Assembly: GCA_026122225.1 (NCBI GenBank)
Contig: JANEZZ010001570.1
Span: forward strand, 3,038,001 to 3,102,000
Direction: 5' to 3'
Length of the DNA stretch: 64,000 nt
From: Heloderma charlesbogerti
Taxonomy: Eukaryota; Chordata; Lepidosauria; Squamata; Helodermatidae
Part shown: in pieces, positions 44,420-53,800 of the stretch
Layout of the letters: each line of letters opens with the position of its first letter
How positions within the stretch are numbered: position 1 is the stretch's first letter
Program-made: the position numbers and the translations under genes
The notes under the pieces: model-generated
Seen by the model: the letters and a program-made list of their open reading frames with translations, nothing else
What the model was told of the DNA's origin: nothing
The model's database searches: none

Positions 44420-45300
44420 ACTCTATAGCCCCCAGCACTAGAGCTGCATACGAGAGAGCAGGTAGGGAGTTTTGCGCCTTCAGGTGCAGACTTCAGTTGC
44501 AGGATGTATGGCCCTTACCTGTGGACCACTTGTTACAATTCTGCGTACATCTACATAACAAGGGACTGTCTGCTAGGACCATTTCGGGGAGGCTCGCCTC
44601 TTTGGCCTTCTGGGCCAAAGCGCGAGGGGTGGAGGACTCCACCTCAGATTTCTGAATTAGGAGGGCTGTGCAAGGCTGGGCATGGATGTCTCCCGCCCCG
44701 CCAGATTCCAGGCATCCTTTGTCGCCAGTTATTCTTGTAGGGCTTCGGGCATTGTGGCCCTCCATTTGCTCTTCTCCATATGAAGCCTCCCTCTTTCATG
44801 CTGCAGCTTTAACAGCCTTTTTGGGGGCCCTCAGGATTTCAGAACTGGTCTGGGCGTCCAAATCCAACACCACCGGGAGGGCCTTGAGGTACTCCGATAT
44901 CCAGATCCATCCTAGCCTGATTCACCTCCATATTTGATGATCAAAAACTGACCAGCCAGGCAAGGGAGCATTGGTGGCCCTTAACCGGGCCCAGGCTGAC
45001 GAGTTATGCCCTGTCAGGGCCTTGCGGACTTTCATTGAGCACCGTGGGGCGAGGGAGGGTCCCCTATTTTGTCACGTTGGCGGTTCACCACTGACAAAGT
45101 TCCAATTTTGGGCAGTCGCTAAGTTAGCCTTGACCACACTGGGTCTGGGGCATTATCGCTTCAGGACTCACTCATTCCGTACTGGGGCGGCCTCTACGGC
45201 AGCTGCCATAGGTTTTTCATCCAAGCAAGTGAAGGCGGTAGGGAGATGGCACTCCAGGGCCTTCCGCTCTTACATTCGCAAGTTGCCGGATGCTTCATGA
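44341..45300 (+). pseudogene. Tyrosine recombinase of DIRS-type element
   Basis: The enzyme would integrate circular element DNA by site-specific recombination. A core-binding domain (STRAAYERAGREFCAF, LPVDHLLQFCVHL) spans 44420-44650. The catalytic domain has LGALRISELVW (Arg I near 44833), THSFRTGAAS (H-x-x-R at 45169-45180), VGRWHSR and Tyr at 45271 (RSYIRK). All catalytic positions seem present. In-frame TGA codons at 44653-44655 and 44935-44937 break it; both fit former CGA Arg codons (FRIRRAVQ and HIRRSKTDQ contexts). The frame ends with TGATGA at 45298-45303. Confidence 0.9.
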
Positions 45301-45360
45301 TGATTCTCTTCGCCTTCCCCAATGTTTTATTTAGATGGGATTCGACCGACGCCAGTACGG

Positions 45361-45939
45361 GTGCTCATTTGTGGGCACAGTATGGTTTTTTGGGCTGCCC
45401 GCAGAGCTTCTACATTAGCCTTCGGATCCCGGCTGCAGTTTCCCCAACAGGTGGCGATACAATGGCTCGGCCGACGGAGTATGTGATGGGACGGTCTTCT
45501 CCCCGCACTCTTTCAATGAGGCTTGGTCAGTTTCCCTCCACAGGTCCTGGTGTTACACCTAGGAGGGAATGACCTGGGCTACAAGCCTGGAAAGGGCTTG
45601 ATTGAGCAGGCATTGGCAGATCTGCAGACGATCAGACATTGCTGGCCAGGGGTGACCATATTATGGTCCTCAATGCTCCCGAGAATCATGTGGAGGGCGC
45701 AGAGCAATGCGGCCATGGAACGGGCCCAGCGCAAGGTGAACAGAGAACTGGCATGTGGGTTGTCAGATCATGGTGATGGTTGCATCAACCACCAAGGAAT
45801 CCATTGGACTAGGAGGGAGCTTTACAGGCAGGATGGCATCCACCTGTCAGACATAGGGAACGACTTATTTTTGTCCGATCTGCAAAGGGGCCTGTGGGAA
45901 GTTCTTCTGCGCAGGTGGGGGGAGTTTTACAAGCAATAG
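45361..45939 (+). pseudogene. SGNH/GDSL-type hydrolase domain of DIRS-type element
   Basis: It lies in the recombinase frame, 60 bases beyond its stop. Block I is VLICGHSMVFW with the candidate nucleophile Ser at 45379. LHLGGNDLG follows (Gly-Asn near 45565-45570, oxyanion hole), then VTILWSSMLPR and YRQDGIHLSDIGNDLF with D-x-x-H at 45832-45843. These fit the S, G, N and H residues of SGNH hydrolases. In-frame TGA at 45484-45486 and 45517-45519 would again be CGA Arg if unmutated. The frame ends TAG at 45937-45939. Esterase-like domains are reported from some Ngaro-like elements; the substrate is unknown. Confidence 0.82.
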
Positions 45940-46320
45940 GCTTGTGACTCCTGTGGCGGCTAGGACGGGCAAAACAGGAAAGGGAGTAGGGATGGTGTGC
46001 ATGCAGAGGCACCTTATGGTGACAGGTGACGCCTGAGGCCCCCCGAACAGGTTGTGCGGCTCGGCGGGGGGATAAGGGTTGCCTGGGAGACCAACCCTAC
46101 TCACTCACCCAGGTGTTGTGCAGCACCGGGTTGGGGGTGACACTGGAAGGTCTACCTCCCCCAGAAAGGGCAGTCCAGAGGGATGGCGAGATCACCGCCA
46201 CCCCTCAGGCTGGGTGTGTTTTTGCCCAAGAAGTGTCAGCTAGCCGCTGACACAGTTAGATGCCCATCCTAGTTACCCCTTTGCAAATATTTCAATAAAA
46301 TGTGGCGCAATTTTCAACCC
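45940..46320 (+). promoter_or_regulatory. 3' region of DIRS-type element with AATAAA
   Basis: Non-coding, moderately GC-rich tail after the SGNH stop. It contains GTGTTGTGCAGCACCGGG (hairpin GTGTTGTGCAGCAC, 46113) and GTCAGCTAGCCGCTGACAC (hairpin near 46238-46256). AATAAA lies at 46294-46299 and is followed by TGTGGCGCAATTTTC. In Ngaro elements this is where the second pair of split direct repeats should lie; I saw no clear match to the 5' leader. Confidence 0.5.
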
Positions 46321-46734
46321 AAGCTTGTTGTCTGCGTCTTCTTTGACCCATCTCCACTCGCAAGTGTGTCTCTCTAGATCTCTGACCACTCCAAATTCAG
46401 TATTATTTAAGGGTGTGGGGGAAATACATAAATGAATCTGCACTCCATGTTTGTGCTCATGTGGTTCTACCAAGTATAAACCGCATGGAGAAAAGAAGCG
46501 ATGCTGTTTGATTTATCACTATAGACTCATTTTTCAAATACCTTTTACTAGAAAAGTAACAAATCTAAATATTGTCATGCCCAACACATCAACAACATAA
46601 AAAAGGAAAAGAAAGGATGAATGAACATAAAGAATGTGGAAAACAGCTGTTCCAAAATATAATATATAAAACTATTTTTCTATGAATCTGTCTATTCATG
46701 ATTCATTATGACTCCTCAAAAGGTGTTGTAATTG

Positions 46735-47620
46735 TTGTTGTTGTTGTATTTATATCCCACCTTTTTCCCAATACTGGGACTCAAGGCAGCTTTACAACAT
46801 TAAAACTTGTACAATTAAAACCTATAAATAGAAATATAAATACAAGTATACAAAAGTTAAAAATATAATTAAATCATCAGTATTAAAATTGCAAAAATAT
46901 CAAAACATTAAAAGGCAACAAGAAAAATAGTATCCATCCGTTATATTTAATTTCACAGGTCCAGATCCCCAAAGGCTTGCTGGAACAAGAAAGTTTTTAC
47001 TTGCCTATGAAAGCATATCAAGGAGGGTGCCACTCTCACCTCCCTGGGAAGGGAGTTCCAGAGCCTTGGGGCAGCCACCGAGAAGGCTCTCTCCCACATT
47101 CCCACCAGGCATGCCTGTGATGGGACGGCAAGAAGGGCTTCCCCTGAAGATCTCAGGCACAAGTAGGCTCATAGGGGAGAATACGGTCTTTCAGATAACC
47201 TGGACCTGAGCCGTATAGGGCTTTATAGATCATGACCAGCACTATGAATTGTGCCCAGAAACCGACTGGGAGCCGGTGAAGCTGTTTTAGCAGGGGAGTT
47301 GTATGCTCCGTGTAGCCAGCCCCAGTCAGCAGTCTGGCAGCATCTCTTTGAACCAGCTGAAGTTTCCGAACACTCTTCAGAGGCAGCCCCACGTAGAGCG
47401 CGTTACAGTAATCCAAACGGGATGTAACTAAGGCCTGTGTCACTGTGGCCAAGTCAGACATCTCAGGGAACAGGCGCAGCTGGCGCATGAGCTTTAACTG
47501 TGCAAATGCACTCCTGGCCACCGCTGAAACCTGGGCATCAAGGCTCAGGGCTGAATCCAGAAGTTCACCCAAGCTGCAAACCTGTGTCTTCAGGGGGAGT
47601 GTAACCCCATCTAGCACAAA
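46735..47620 (-). mobile_element. L2-clade LINE 3' half, minus strand
   Basis: The minus strand reads RT thumb and C-terminus (47620 to 46953), then a 3' UTR ending AAAAAGGTGGGATATAAATAC plus a (CAA)n tail (46735-46748 as TTG on plus). It is 5'-truncated. The tail sequence matches the 5S-SINE tail at 21650-21675. Confidence 0.9.
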
Positions 47621-47647
47621 GGTAAGCCAGTTTAAACATCTTACCAA
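46953..47647 (-). pseudogene. L2 ORF2 C-terminal fragment
   Basis: Two frame pieces. 47153-47647 has VTLPLKTQVCSLGELLDSAL, SRLDYCNALYVGLPLKSVRK, RDAARLLTG and KDRILPYEPTCA. 46953-47162 has SVAAPRLWNSLPREVRVAPS and VKTFLFQQAFGDLDL to the stop. The catalytic palm is not included. One frame change near 47155 separates them. Confidence 0.85.
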
Positions 47648-48020
47648 TAGTCCATAACCTCATGTACCATACTGAAACCAAACGATCATTTGTCATGTTC
47701 CAGCTAGCTGAAATATACAAATTTGCAGTGGTCAGAAAATTAATTCCCACTTTTAAGTCTCTTTCAAACACAATACCCTTAAAGTAGCATAACACAATTA
47801 CCCTGTGACCTTTAGGTAAGAACAAACCTGTTACTTTATTGATCAATACAATAATAGTTTTCCAAAATCCTTGAATGACTGGACATGTCCCAGAACTATG
47901 GCAGATGCCCACATAGATGGTTGCACATTGGCAGCATAGACCTTGTGGAAAGTTGTACATACAAATTAGTCTATGTGGCATAAGGTACCACTCAAAATCT
48001 TTTAAATCAAATGTTAGTAG

Positions 48021-48425
48021 ATTCATAGATTCATAGAATAGTAGGGTTGGAAGGGGCCTACAAGGCCATCGAGTCCAACCCCCTGCTCAAGGCAAGAATC
48101 CAAGTCAGAGCATCCCTGACAAATGGCTGTCCAGCCTCATCTTGAAGGCCTCCAGTGTGGGAGAGCCCACCACCTCCCCAGGTAATTGGTTCCATTGTCA
48201 TATTGCTCTTACAGTCAGGAAGTTTTTCCTGATGGTCAGCTGGAATCTGGCTTCCTGTAACTTGAGCCCATGATTCCGTGTCCTGCACTCTGGGATGATC
48301 AAGAAGAGATCCTGGCCTTCTTCTCTGTGACAACCTTTCAAGTACTTGAAGAGTGCTATCATATCTCCCCTCAGTCTTCTCTTCTCAAGGCTAAACATGC
48401 CCAGTTCTTTCAGTCTCTCTTAGTA
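48021..48425 (-). mobile_element. CR1 LINE 3' portion, minus strand
   Basis: The plus strand opens with the complement of the octamer end (ATTCATAGATTCATAGAATAG), then CCTACAAGGCCATCGAGTCC. It runs back to the complement of GMFSLEKRRLRG near 48390. It is collinear with 13330-13712 in opposite orientation. 5'-truncated. Confidence 0.93.
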
Positions 48426-48712
48426 GTCTAATTGTGTGTGTGTTTTTCCCCCAGATCCATTCCCACTCTTCCTGTTTTACTGCATAACTTATGCCTTGCT
48501 CCCTTTTCTTAATAAACCACCAGCTGAATCAGATAAATTGAGTGACAACAAATATATCCTGGTTATCACACCTCTAGAGCTCTCTATACTAATTCATGAT
48601 TCAAAGGGAGCTTCTCTCATAAGTCGTTTCCAAATGAGGATTAAAGTTAAATGCCTGCATTGGAAACACTGAAACATTAGTGGTCTGACTCCTTTCATAA
48701 TGACAACAATTT

Positions 48713-48715
<3 letters not shown>

Positions 48716-48757
<42 letters not shown>
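48716..48757. repeat. (AT)n microsatellite
   Basis: About 20 uninterrupted TA units. Confidence 0.97.
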
Positions 48758-48759
<2 letters not shown>

Positions 48760-48904
48760 GTTTTACTCAGACAGCTTTCTTTCTATTGGTTTTGGACCAC
48801 AGTCTTTCTATAAAGAAACATCACCCAACATCTCATCTATTTTGGGTCATTTTTCATTGTTCGAGATACAGATTAAAGGAGACAAATCAGAATCAGAATG
48901 TAGA

Positions 48905-48985
48905 CCGCAATTCTAAAAGCCCTTAGTAGAAACTAGAAAGTAAGCCCCACTGAACACAGTGGGACTTCTGAGTAAACATGCATTT
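48905..48985. repeat. Short palindromic interspersed repeat
   Basis: CGCAATTCTAAAAGCCC...AGTAAGCCCCACTGAACACAGTGGGACTTCTGAGTAAACATGCA shows the inverted TAAGCCCCACTGA/CAGTGGGACTT centre of the family seen at 2061 and 28979. The right outer end is decayed. Confidence 0.55.
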
Positions 48986-48999
48986 TTAAAAACTTGTAC

Positions 49000-49800
49000 C
49001 AAATAGAAAGACCACATAAAATAGTGGCTGTTCCACTATTGACCTATCAGACCTTATTCTGCAAAATGGCCTATTTTCTCCCTATTAGAAATATACACAT
49101 TAATATATGTCAATATTAGCAAGAAAGTAATCCAAGAAGGTCCTTACTGGATACTGACAAACTAGCGCTCTGTTTTCTTTCCAAAACTAACCAACCAGTT
49201 GCCTCTCATGGCATACAGCAGGATGTGAACGTTCTGGCCATGCCTCTGAACCCAGGAGTTCCATTTAGAGTTCACAGCTAGTACCCACTGAAACACATTT
49301 CATTCTGCGGTGTCATTTAATCTTTTTTTAAAAATTATAAAAATTATACATTAATTTTTCACAAATACAATAAAACAGCCAGAAAAACACCAGCACACAT
49401 GATAAAGAACCAACACATATGATAAAGAACAAGAAGTGAACAACAGGTCTTTGTTATTGTTCCCCTATAATTTCACAGCTTGGCCTTGGATTTTAGTATT
49501 TCAGCATTAACTCTTCCCTGACTTTTATTGTGCATGTGATTTTCACTGGCTTGGATCCCCAGTTGCAAGGGTGTATGTGATTTCTGCCAATACTGCTCCA
49601 TTCACAGAAGTGAAGCTCCTCCAAGTCTTTCTGTTTTCAGTTTTCCTGGTCTTAATTAGCCACTAATGAATAGGGGAGAGTGTATTCTTCTGTTTCCCAA
49701 ACTTTACTACCAAGAATTTTGGCCTCAGCCAAAATAGAATTTTTTATTCTCTACTTTTTACAATATTTGAATAAGCCAATAAAATAGTGGCACGAGTCAA
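49000..49800. other. Unassigned AT-rich DNA
   Basis: No coding region or named repeat was recognised. Confidence 0.4.
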
Positions 49801-49815
49801 AGGAAGAGAGATACC

Positions 49816-50215
49816 TAAGAATGTATACATAAATCACTTGCCACTTGAAGCCCAGGTTGTCTCAGCGGCTAGGAATGTCTTTTACCAAATCCATCTGGTT
49901 CAGCATCTACAATTGTTCCTGGATGAGGATATTCTGGCCACAGTGTTTCATGCTCTGGTAACCTCTCAATTGGATTACTGTAATGCAGGAATGGAGACAT
50001 TTTTATTCAAGCAGGCGTTTGGCATGTAAGCTGACCTGTTGGGTTGGGTGCTCTTTTTATTCTTTTATTACTGTGTTTTTAATTGTGTTTTTAATGTATT
50101 TGTTTTCATATTGTTTTAATAAAGTTTTTATTTTAATTTTTGGATTTTATTATTGTCAGCCACCATGAGTGCCATTTCCCTGGTAGAAAGACAGAATATA
50201 AATCAAATAACTAAA
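49816..50215 (+). mobile_element. L2-clade LINE 3' end with internal deletion, plus strand
   Basis: The coding remnant includes VVSAARNVFYQIHLVQHLQ and SQLDYCNA. It then jumps directly to METFLFKQAFGM (49984-50029), which in full copies lies about 300 bases downstream. A large internal deletion is therefore present. The 3' UTR ends with GAAAGACAGAATATAAATC and an AAATAAA tail near 50205-50230. Confidence 0.8.
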
Positions 50216-50578
50216 AAATAAAAATAAAACCTCTGCTCCGCAGGTTATATTTGGCTCCCCATTCAGCCCACCAGCTTCTTTTCCAGGCTCTGCCCCCTCT
50301 CCTGGCAGAGCAAAACTCTTTTCACCAATCAGCAGCTGATCTGGGATAAGAACTTTTCCTTGCAGGGAAGAATGGGTGGGGCCTGGGGAGGATGCTGCTA
50401 CATGATGTAGCCCTGCTTATTTCCGAGTCTTGTCCAGCAGAGCCTGGTCTTGTGAGTAGTCATGAAGAAGCTTGTCCTGCTTATTTGTGAGTAGATCTGA
50501 CGTTCATGCTTACTTGTGAGTAGCCATCCAGATTCTTAGTACTTGGGATGCTATTTGAAAGTGCTACTGAGTGATTTA

Positions 50579-51027
50579 GGGAGCAATCCTATGGCCACTA
50601 GTCAGTGGCTAGATGGCCATAGGATATGTGGTTTTCCAGGTACAGACCTTGGATCCCGTGCTCTGAAGTCAGTTCCCACCCAGAGAACCAACCTTTCCTC
50701 CCTTCTGCACTGTCTTGCAGGCAGCGTGGAACAGCTCCACGCTCCAAAAAGGACCATGGAGCGGCCAAAACGGGGCATTCCGGGGGGGGGGGTCTGGGGC
50801 GGGGAAGGCAGAAATGCCAGTACGACACATCTTATGTATCGTCCAGCAGCCTCCTCCCCCTCTCTGCCTTCCTGCAGCTACATAGATGAAATTGGCTGTC
50901 TAGCCACAAAAGCAGGGCAGGAGAAGCACGAAGGGAATGATCCCCTCCGTGCTTCTCCTGCCCTGCATTGGATAGGCGGTTGACACTGAGTTCAGAAGTG
51001 GCCGCCTATCCCCATAGGATTGCTCCC
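50579..51027. mobile_element. PIF/Harbinger-like MITE copy b (GGGAGCAATCCTATGG TIR)
   Basis: GGGAGCAATCCTATGG at the left is perfectly mirrored by CCATAGGATTGCTCCC at the right. TTA lies outside both ends (50576-50578, 51028-51030). The internal AGGGCAGGAGAAGCACG..CGTGCTTCTCCTGCCCT hairpin at 50915-50970 is shared with copy a at 31580-31640. Non-coding. Confidence 0.85.
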
Positions 51028-51234
51028 TTAGTCCTGCTTAATTGTGAGTAAACATGTAGAAGCTGTGTCCTACTTACTTTTGAGTAAGCTTTGCCTTTGG
51101 CCCCTCCCACAGATGGAATTCAGCCCCTGATACCTTTCTGAGATTAGAAATCAGCCTTGGGGTGAAAAAGGTTCCCCATTCCAGCTTTAATATGCTGTAC
51201 ATGGGGCTGCTCTTGAAAATGATTTGGAACCTTC

Positions 51235-51690
51235 CGTTAGTGGAGAATATGTCGGCCAGGGCTGTCACTGGTACAGGCAGGTGGAATCATATCAGACCAA
51301 TTTTAAAAGAACCTCAATGGCTGCCTATTAGCACCTGAGCCAAATTTAAGGTGCTGATGCATATTATTAAAGTCCTAACTGGCTTGGAATCCAAATAACT
51401 ACATGAGTGTCTCTCCCTATACCAGACTGCCCATTCTTTAAGATCATCGAGGGGGAGCTCTTTTCCATGTACCATCAGCACATTAATGTGACAACAAGGG
51501 AGAAGGCCTTTTCTGTTGTGGTGTCCCAGTTGTGGAACACCTTTCCCATGGACGTGCAACTGGTGCCAACAGTATTTTTTTTTAAAGCACCAGGTGGAAA
51601 CCTATTGGTTTGTCCAGGCATTAACTGGTTTGTTAAATTGGCCAAGATATATACTTTTAAAATCCTACAAGAATTTGCCAGATAAAAAGA
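51235..51690 (+). mobile_element. Old L2/CR1-group LINE C-terminal fragment, plus strand
   Basis: Broken frames resemble the ORF2 C-terminal end: IRPILKEPQWLPI, AKFKVLMHIIKVLTGLES, then EKAFSVVVSQLWNTFPMDVQ near 51500-51560. These compare with RAFSAMASQLWNELPSEV in the L2 at 27 kb. No catalytic motif remains. Confidence 0.65.
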
Positions 51691-51750
51691 GATTTAAAGA
51701 CATCTGTTTTACATTACAAAAACCTCCATGAGAGATAACCTTCTTTTAGT

Positions 51751-51758
51751 GTGTGTGT

Positions 51759-51814
<56 letters not shown>

Positions 51815-51818
51815 CTGT

Positions 51819-51869
<51 letters not shown>

Positions 51870-51889
51870 TGTGCGTGTGTGTGTGTGTG
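51751..51889. repeat. Compound microsatellite (GT)n(GA)n(AT)n(AC)n(GT)n
   Basis: Five consecutive dinucleotide arrays: GT (51751-51788), GA (51789-51813), AT (51821-51848), AC (51849-51870) and a final GTGCG(TG)n (51871-51889). The GT and AC blocks are mutually complementary and could fold around the AT block. Confidence 0.95.
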
Positions 51890-52429
51890 CTGAAAGAAAA
51901 AAATACATCACCAAATTTACTGACAGTTTAAAAACCAAAGATTAATGAAGAGGAAAAATATTGTTCTAATTGTAAAATAGAGGCCTTTCTTTTTCTATTT
52001 TTTTTTCCTGAAATTGTGGGTTGCAAATAGCCAGGTCCCAAAATGTCTCAATTCAATGTATTTGCAAATTTGAGTTATCCGATGCTAAAGCAATTGAGGA
52101 TTTCCTTTAGGCAAAAAAGACGATGAGATTATTTACTGCATTTCTTATCGCTTTGCACTCAACTTTGATTTTGACACTAGTACAAGGTATCAGAATAAAG
52201 GGCTGGATCCAGACTTGAAGTGCTTCCAGATGATGCCTTTATCCTGCAGTAGCCCTGCCTCAAATATGGAATTTTATGGGCAGTCCAGACAGTGTTTTCC
52301 TTTTGTAACCTTCCTGTGTTTTCCCCCTTTCTTCTGTCTTTTTCTTTACCAGAAAAAATTGATTAAGGAGGAAAAGATACAATGCCTTTTGATATGAAGT
52401 ACTAGGAACCCACCATCTGGAAGCTCCTT

Positions 52430-52520
52430 TAGTCATACTTAGAGTAGATCCATTGAAATCAATGGGACTTGACTAACTTAAGTCCCATTGATTTCAACAG
52501 ATCTACTTTAAGTATGACTA
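52430..52520. repeat. Foldback element with 41-bp arms
   Basis: TAGTCATACTTAGAGTAGATCC through AATGGGACTT at the left is mirrored at the right (AAGTCCCATTGATTTCAACAG...AAGTATGACTA) with only a few mismatches and a loop of about 9 bp. A half-decayed second copy follows at about 52575-52650 (TTAAGTTTCATTGTTTTCAATGG). It is probably a tiny MITE. Confidence 0.75.
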
Positions 52521-52699
52521 AGTCTGGATCCAACCCTAGGTTTTCTACCAAAATTGACTTCAATTTTGTAGTGCCTTTGGGTAACTTAAGTTTCATTGTT
52601 TTCAATGGATCTATTCTAAATATGGCTAAGTTTGGATTGAACCCTAGGATTCCTACGAAAATCTACCTTAAAATTTTGTAGTGTAGTCCTCTCCAGTTG

Positions 52700-53190
52700 T
52701 TGTTCCCCAACAACCAGTGGTGTAGCTAGGTAATTTTAGACCCTGAAAATAAGGGCATTATGGAGGCCCCCTTTAAATGGCCATGTGTATTCAGTTATAA
52801 AGCACACAACTACCATTTCTCTTTCCCCCCAACCTAGCTGCATTTCCATGCTTTACAACTGCTTCTACATTCCCGATATGTTAGAACAACAAAACAGTTT
52901 GCCAACCCTGATTAAAATGTGAAGTTTTGCATTTTAAACTCACTTAAATCATAGCACCACCATGACAACAGGAATACACTGGAGCTTACTTCTGCTGCCC
53001 TGGTGCCAACATCACTTGCTGCTCTCTGGCTAGGCATCTGGGCCCTCCTGGGCTGTGGGGACCTAACCTTTGACTCCAGATTCCAGCCTGAGCTGCACCA
53101 TGCCAGAAACTGGTATTCAGAGGCAGGCTGTCTCTGGTCTTGGAGGTAGCATATAGCTGTCATGACTCATATCCATTTGGTACAGAACTG
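52700..53190. other. Unassigned DNA with possible CR1 trace
   Basis: No gene was recognised. The text around 53105-53165 (AACTGGTATTCAGAGGCAGGCTG..GGAGGTAGCATATAGC) matches part of the CR1-type 3' region also seen at 21385-21450, so a short fragment of that family is likely. Confidence 0.5.
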
Positions 53191-53202
53191 GGCTATGAAG
53201 GG

Positions 53203-53353
53203 TGGTGGAATTTGGTGGCTCTGATGTCAGTGGGGTGGTGAATCCACTCCAGGTTTCAGCCAGAACTCTAAAGGAGATCTCCAAGGTGAGTTCTGACTGA
53301 AACCCGGAGCAGATTCACCACCCCACTGACATCAGAGCCACCATCCTCCACTG
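53203..53353. mobile_element. Foldback hAT-like MITE copy b, exact 8-bp TSD
   Basis: ATGAAGGG occurs at 53195-53202 and 53354-53361. The right end CCATCCTCCACTG ends in CACTG, a common hAT terminus; the left end TGGTGGAATT is its mutated mirror. Inner arms GGTGGCTCTGATGTCAGTGG..GAATC and their complement are perfect for 31 bp. The whole 151-bp unit is one hairpin with a loop near 53270-53285. Confidence 0.8.
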
Positions 53354-53630
53354 ATGAAGGGCTACAGTGTATGTGGGTGGATGGAACTGGGAATGATTCA
53401 CTCATATAGTTTGTTAAAAGTACTTGATCCACCATGAAGATCAAGATATTTGAGCAGAACCCCTAAATACCTAATGTTTTTATGGGTAACTTTATTTTTG
53501 AAAGTACCACCCAACCTGGATTGCCTAGCAAGCCACTCCTGAAACACAGACAAAATGTCAACGACATTCACATTTAGGACTTTGGACCTTGCTTTTAGTG
53601 GCTACCTAAATTTGCTTCTCTGACTTGAGA

Positions 53631-53647
53631 TATAGATAGATAGACAG

Positions 53648-53679
<32 letters not shown>

Positions 53680-53690
53680 GATAGATAGAT

Positions 53691-53738
<48 letters not shown>

Positions 53739-53739
53739 T
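53631..53739. repeat. (GATA)n microsatellite array
   Basis: About 107 bp of GATA units with three interruptions (GACA, and two TGATAGATAGATGA breaks). This is the motif of the Bkm satellite known from snake sex chromosomes, but it is also widespread on reptile autosomes. Confidence 0.97.
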
Positions 53740-53800
53740 TAGACACTGAGCATTTCCCATGGATATTATTGTTTCTTTGCATTTAATAAAAATTAATTCT

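Larger units (their letters stand above)
38270..46320 (+). mobile_element. DIRS/Ngaro-type tyrosine-recombinase retrotransposon, interrupted
   Basis: In order on the plus strand: a CpG-rich leader, a gag-like ORF with CCCH zinc finger, RT-RNase H, a tyrosine recombinase in an overlapping frame, an SGNH hydrolase and a 3' region with AATAAA at 46294. RT-RNase H followed by a tyrosine recombinase instead of a DDE integrase, with no LTRs, defines the DIRS order. The SGNH hydrolase and gag resemble Ngaro-like members. MITE insertions at 39325-39890 (partial) and 40535-42233 break gag. Element ends are approximate because I could not identify split direct repeats by eye. Confidence 0.85.

Noticed and set aside
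38270..46320. Endogenous retrovirus or LTR retrotransposon
   Set aside because: A tyrosine recombinase replaces the integrase, and no LTRs, protease or envelope are seen; the order fits DIRS/Ngaro.
48020..48425. Host exon (readable GMFSLEKRRLRG segment)
   Set aside because: The segment is the well-known CR1 ORF2 C-terminus, with the octamer 3' end adjoining it.
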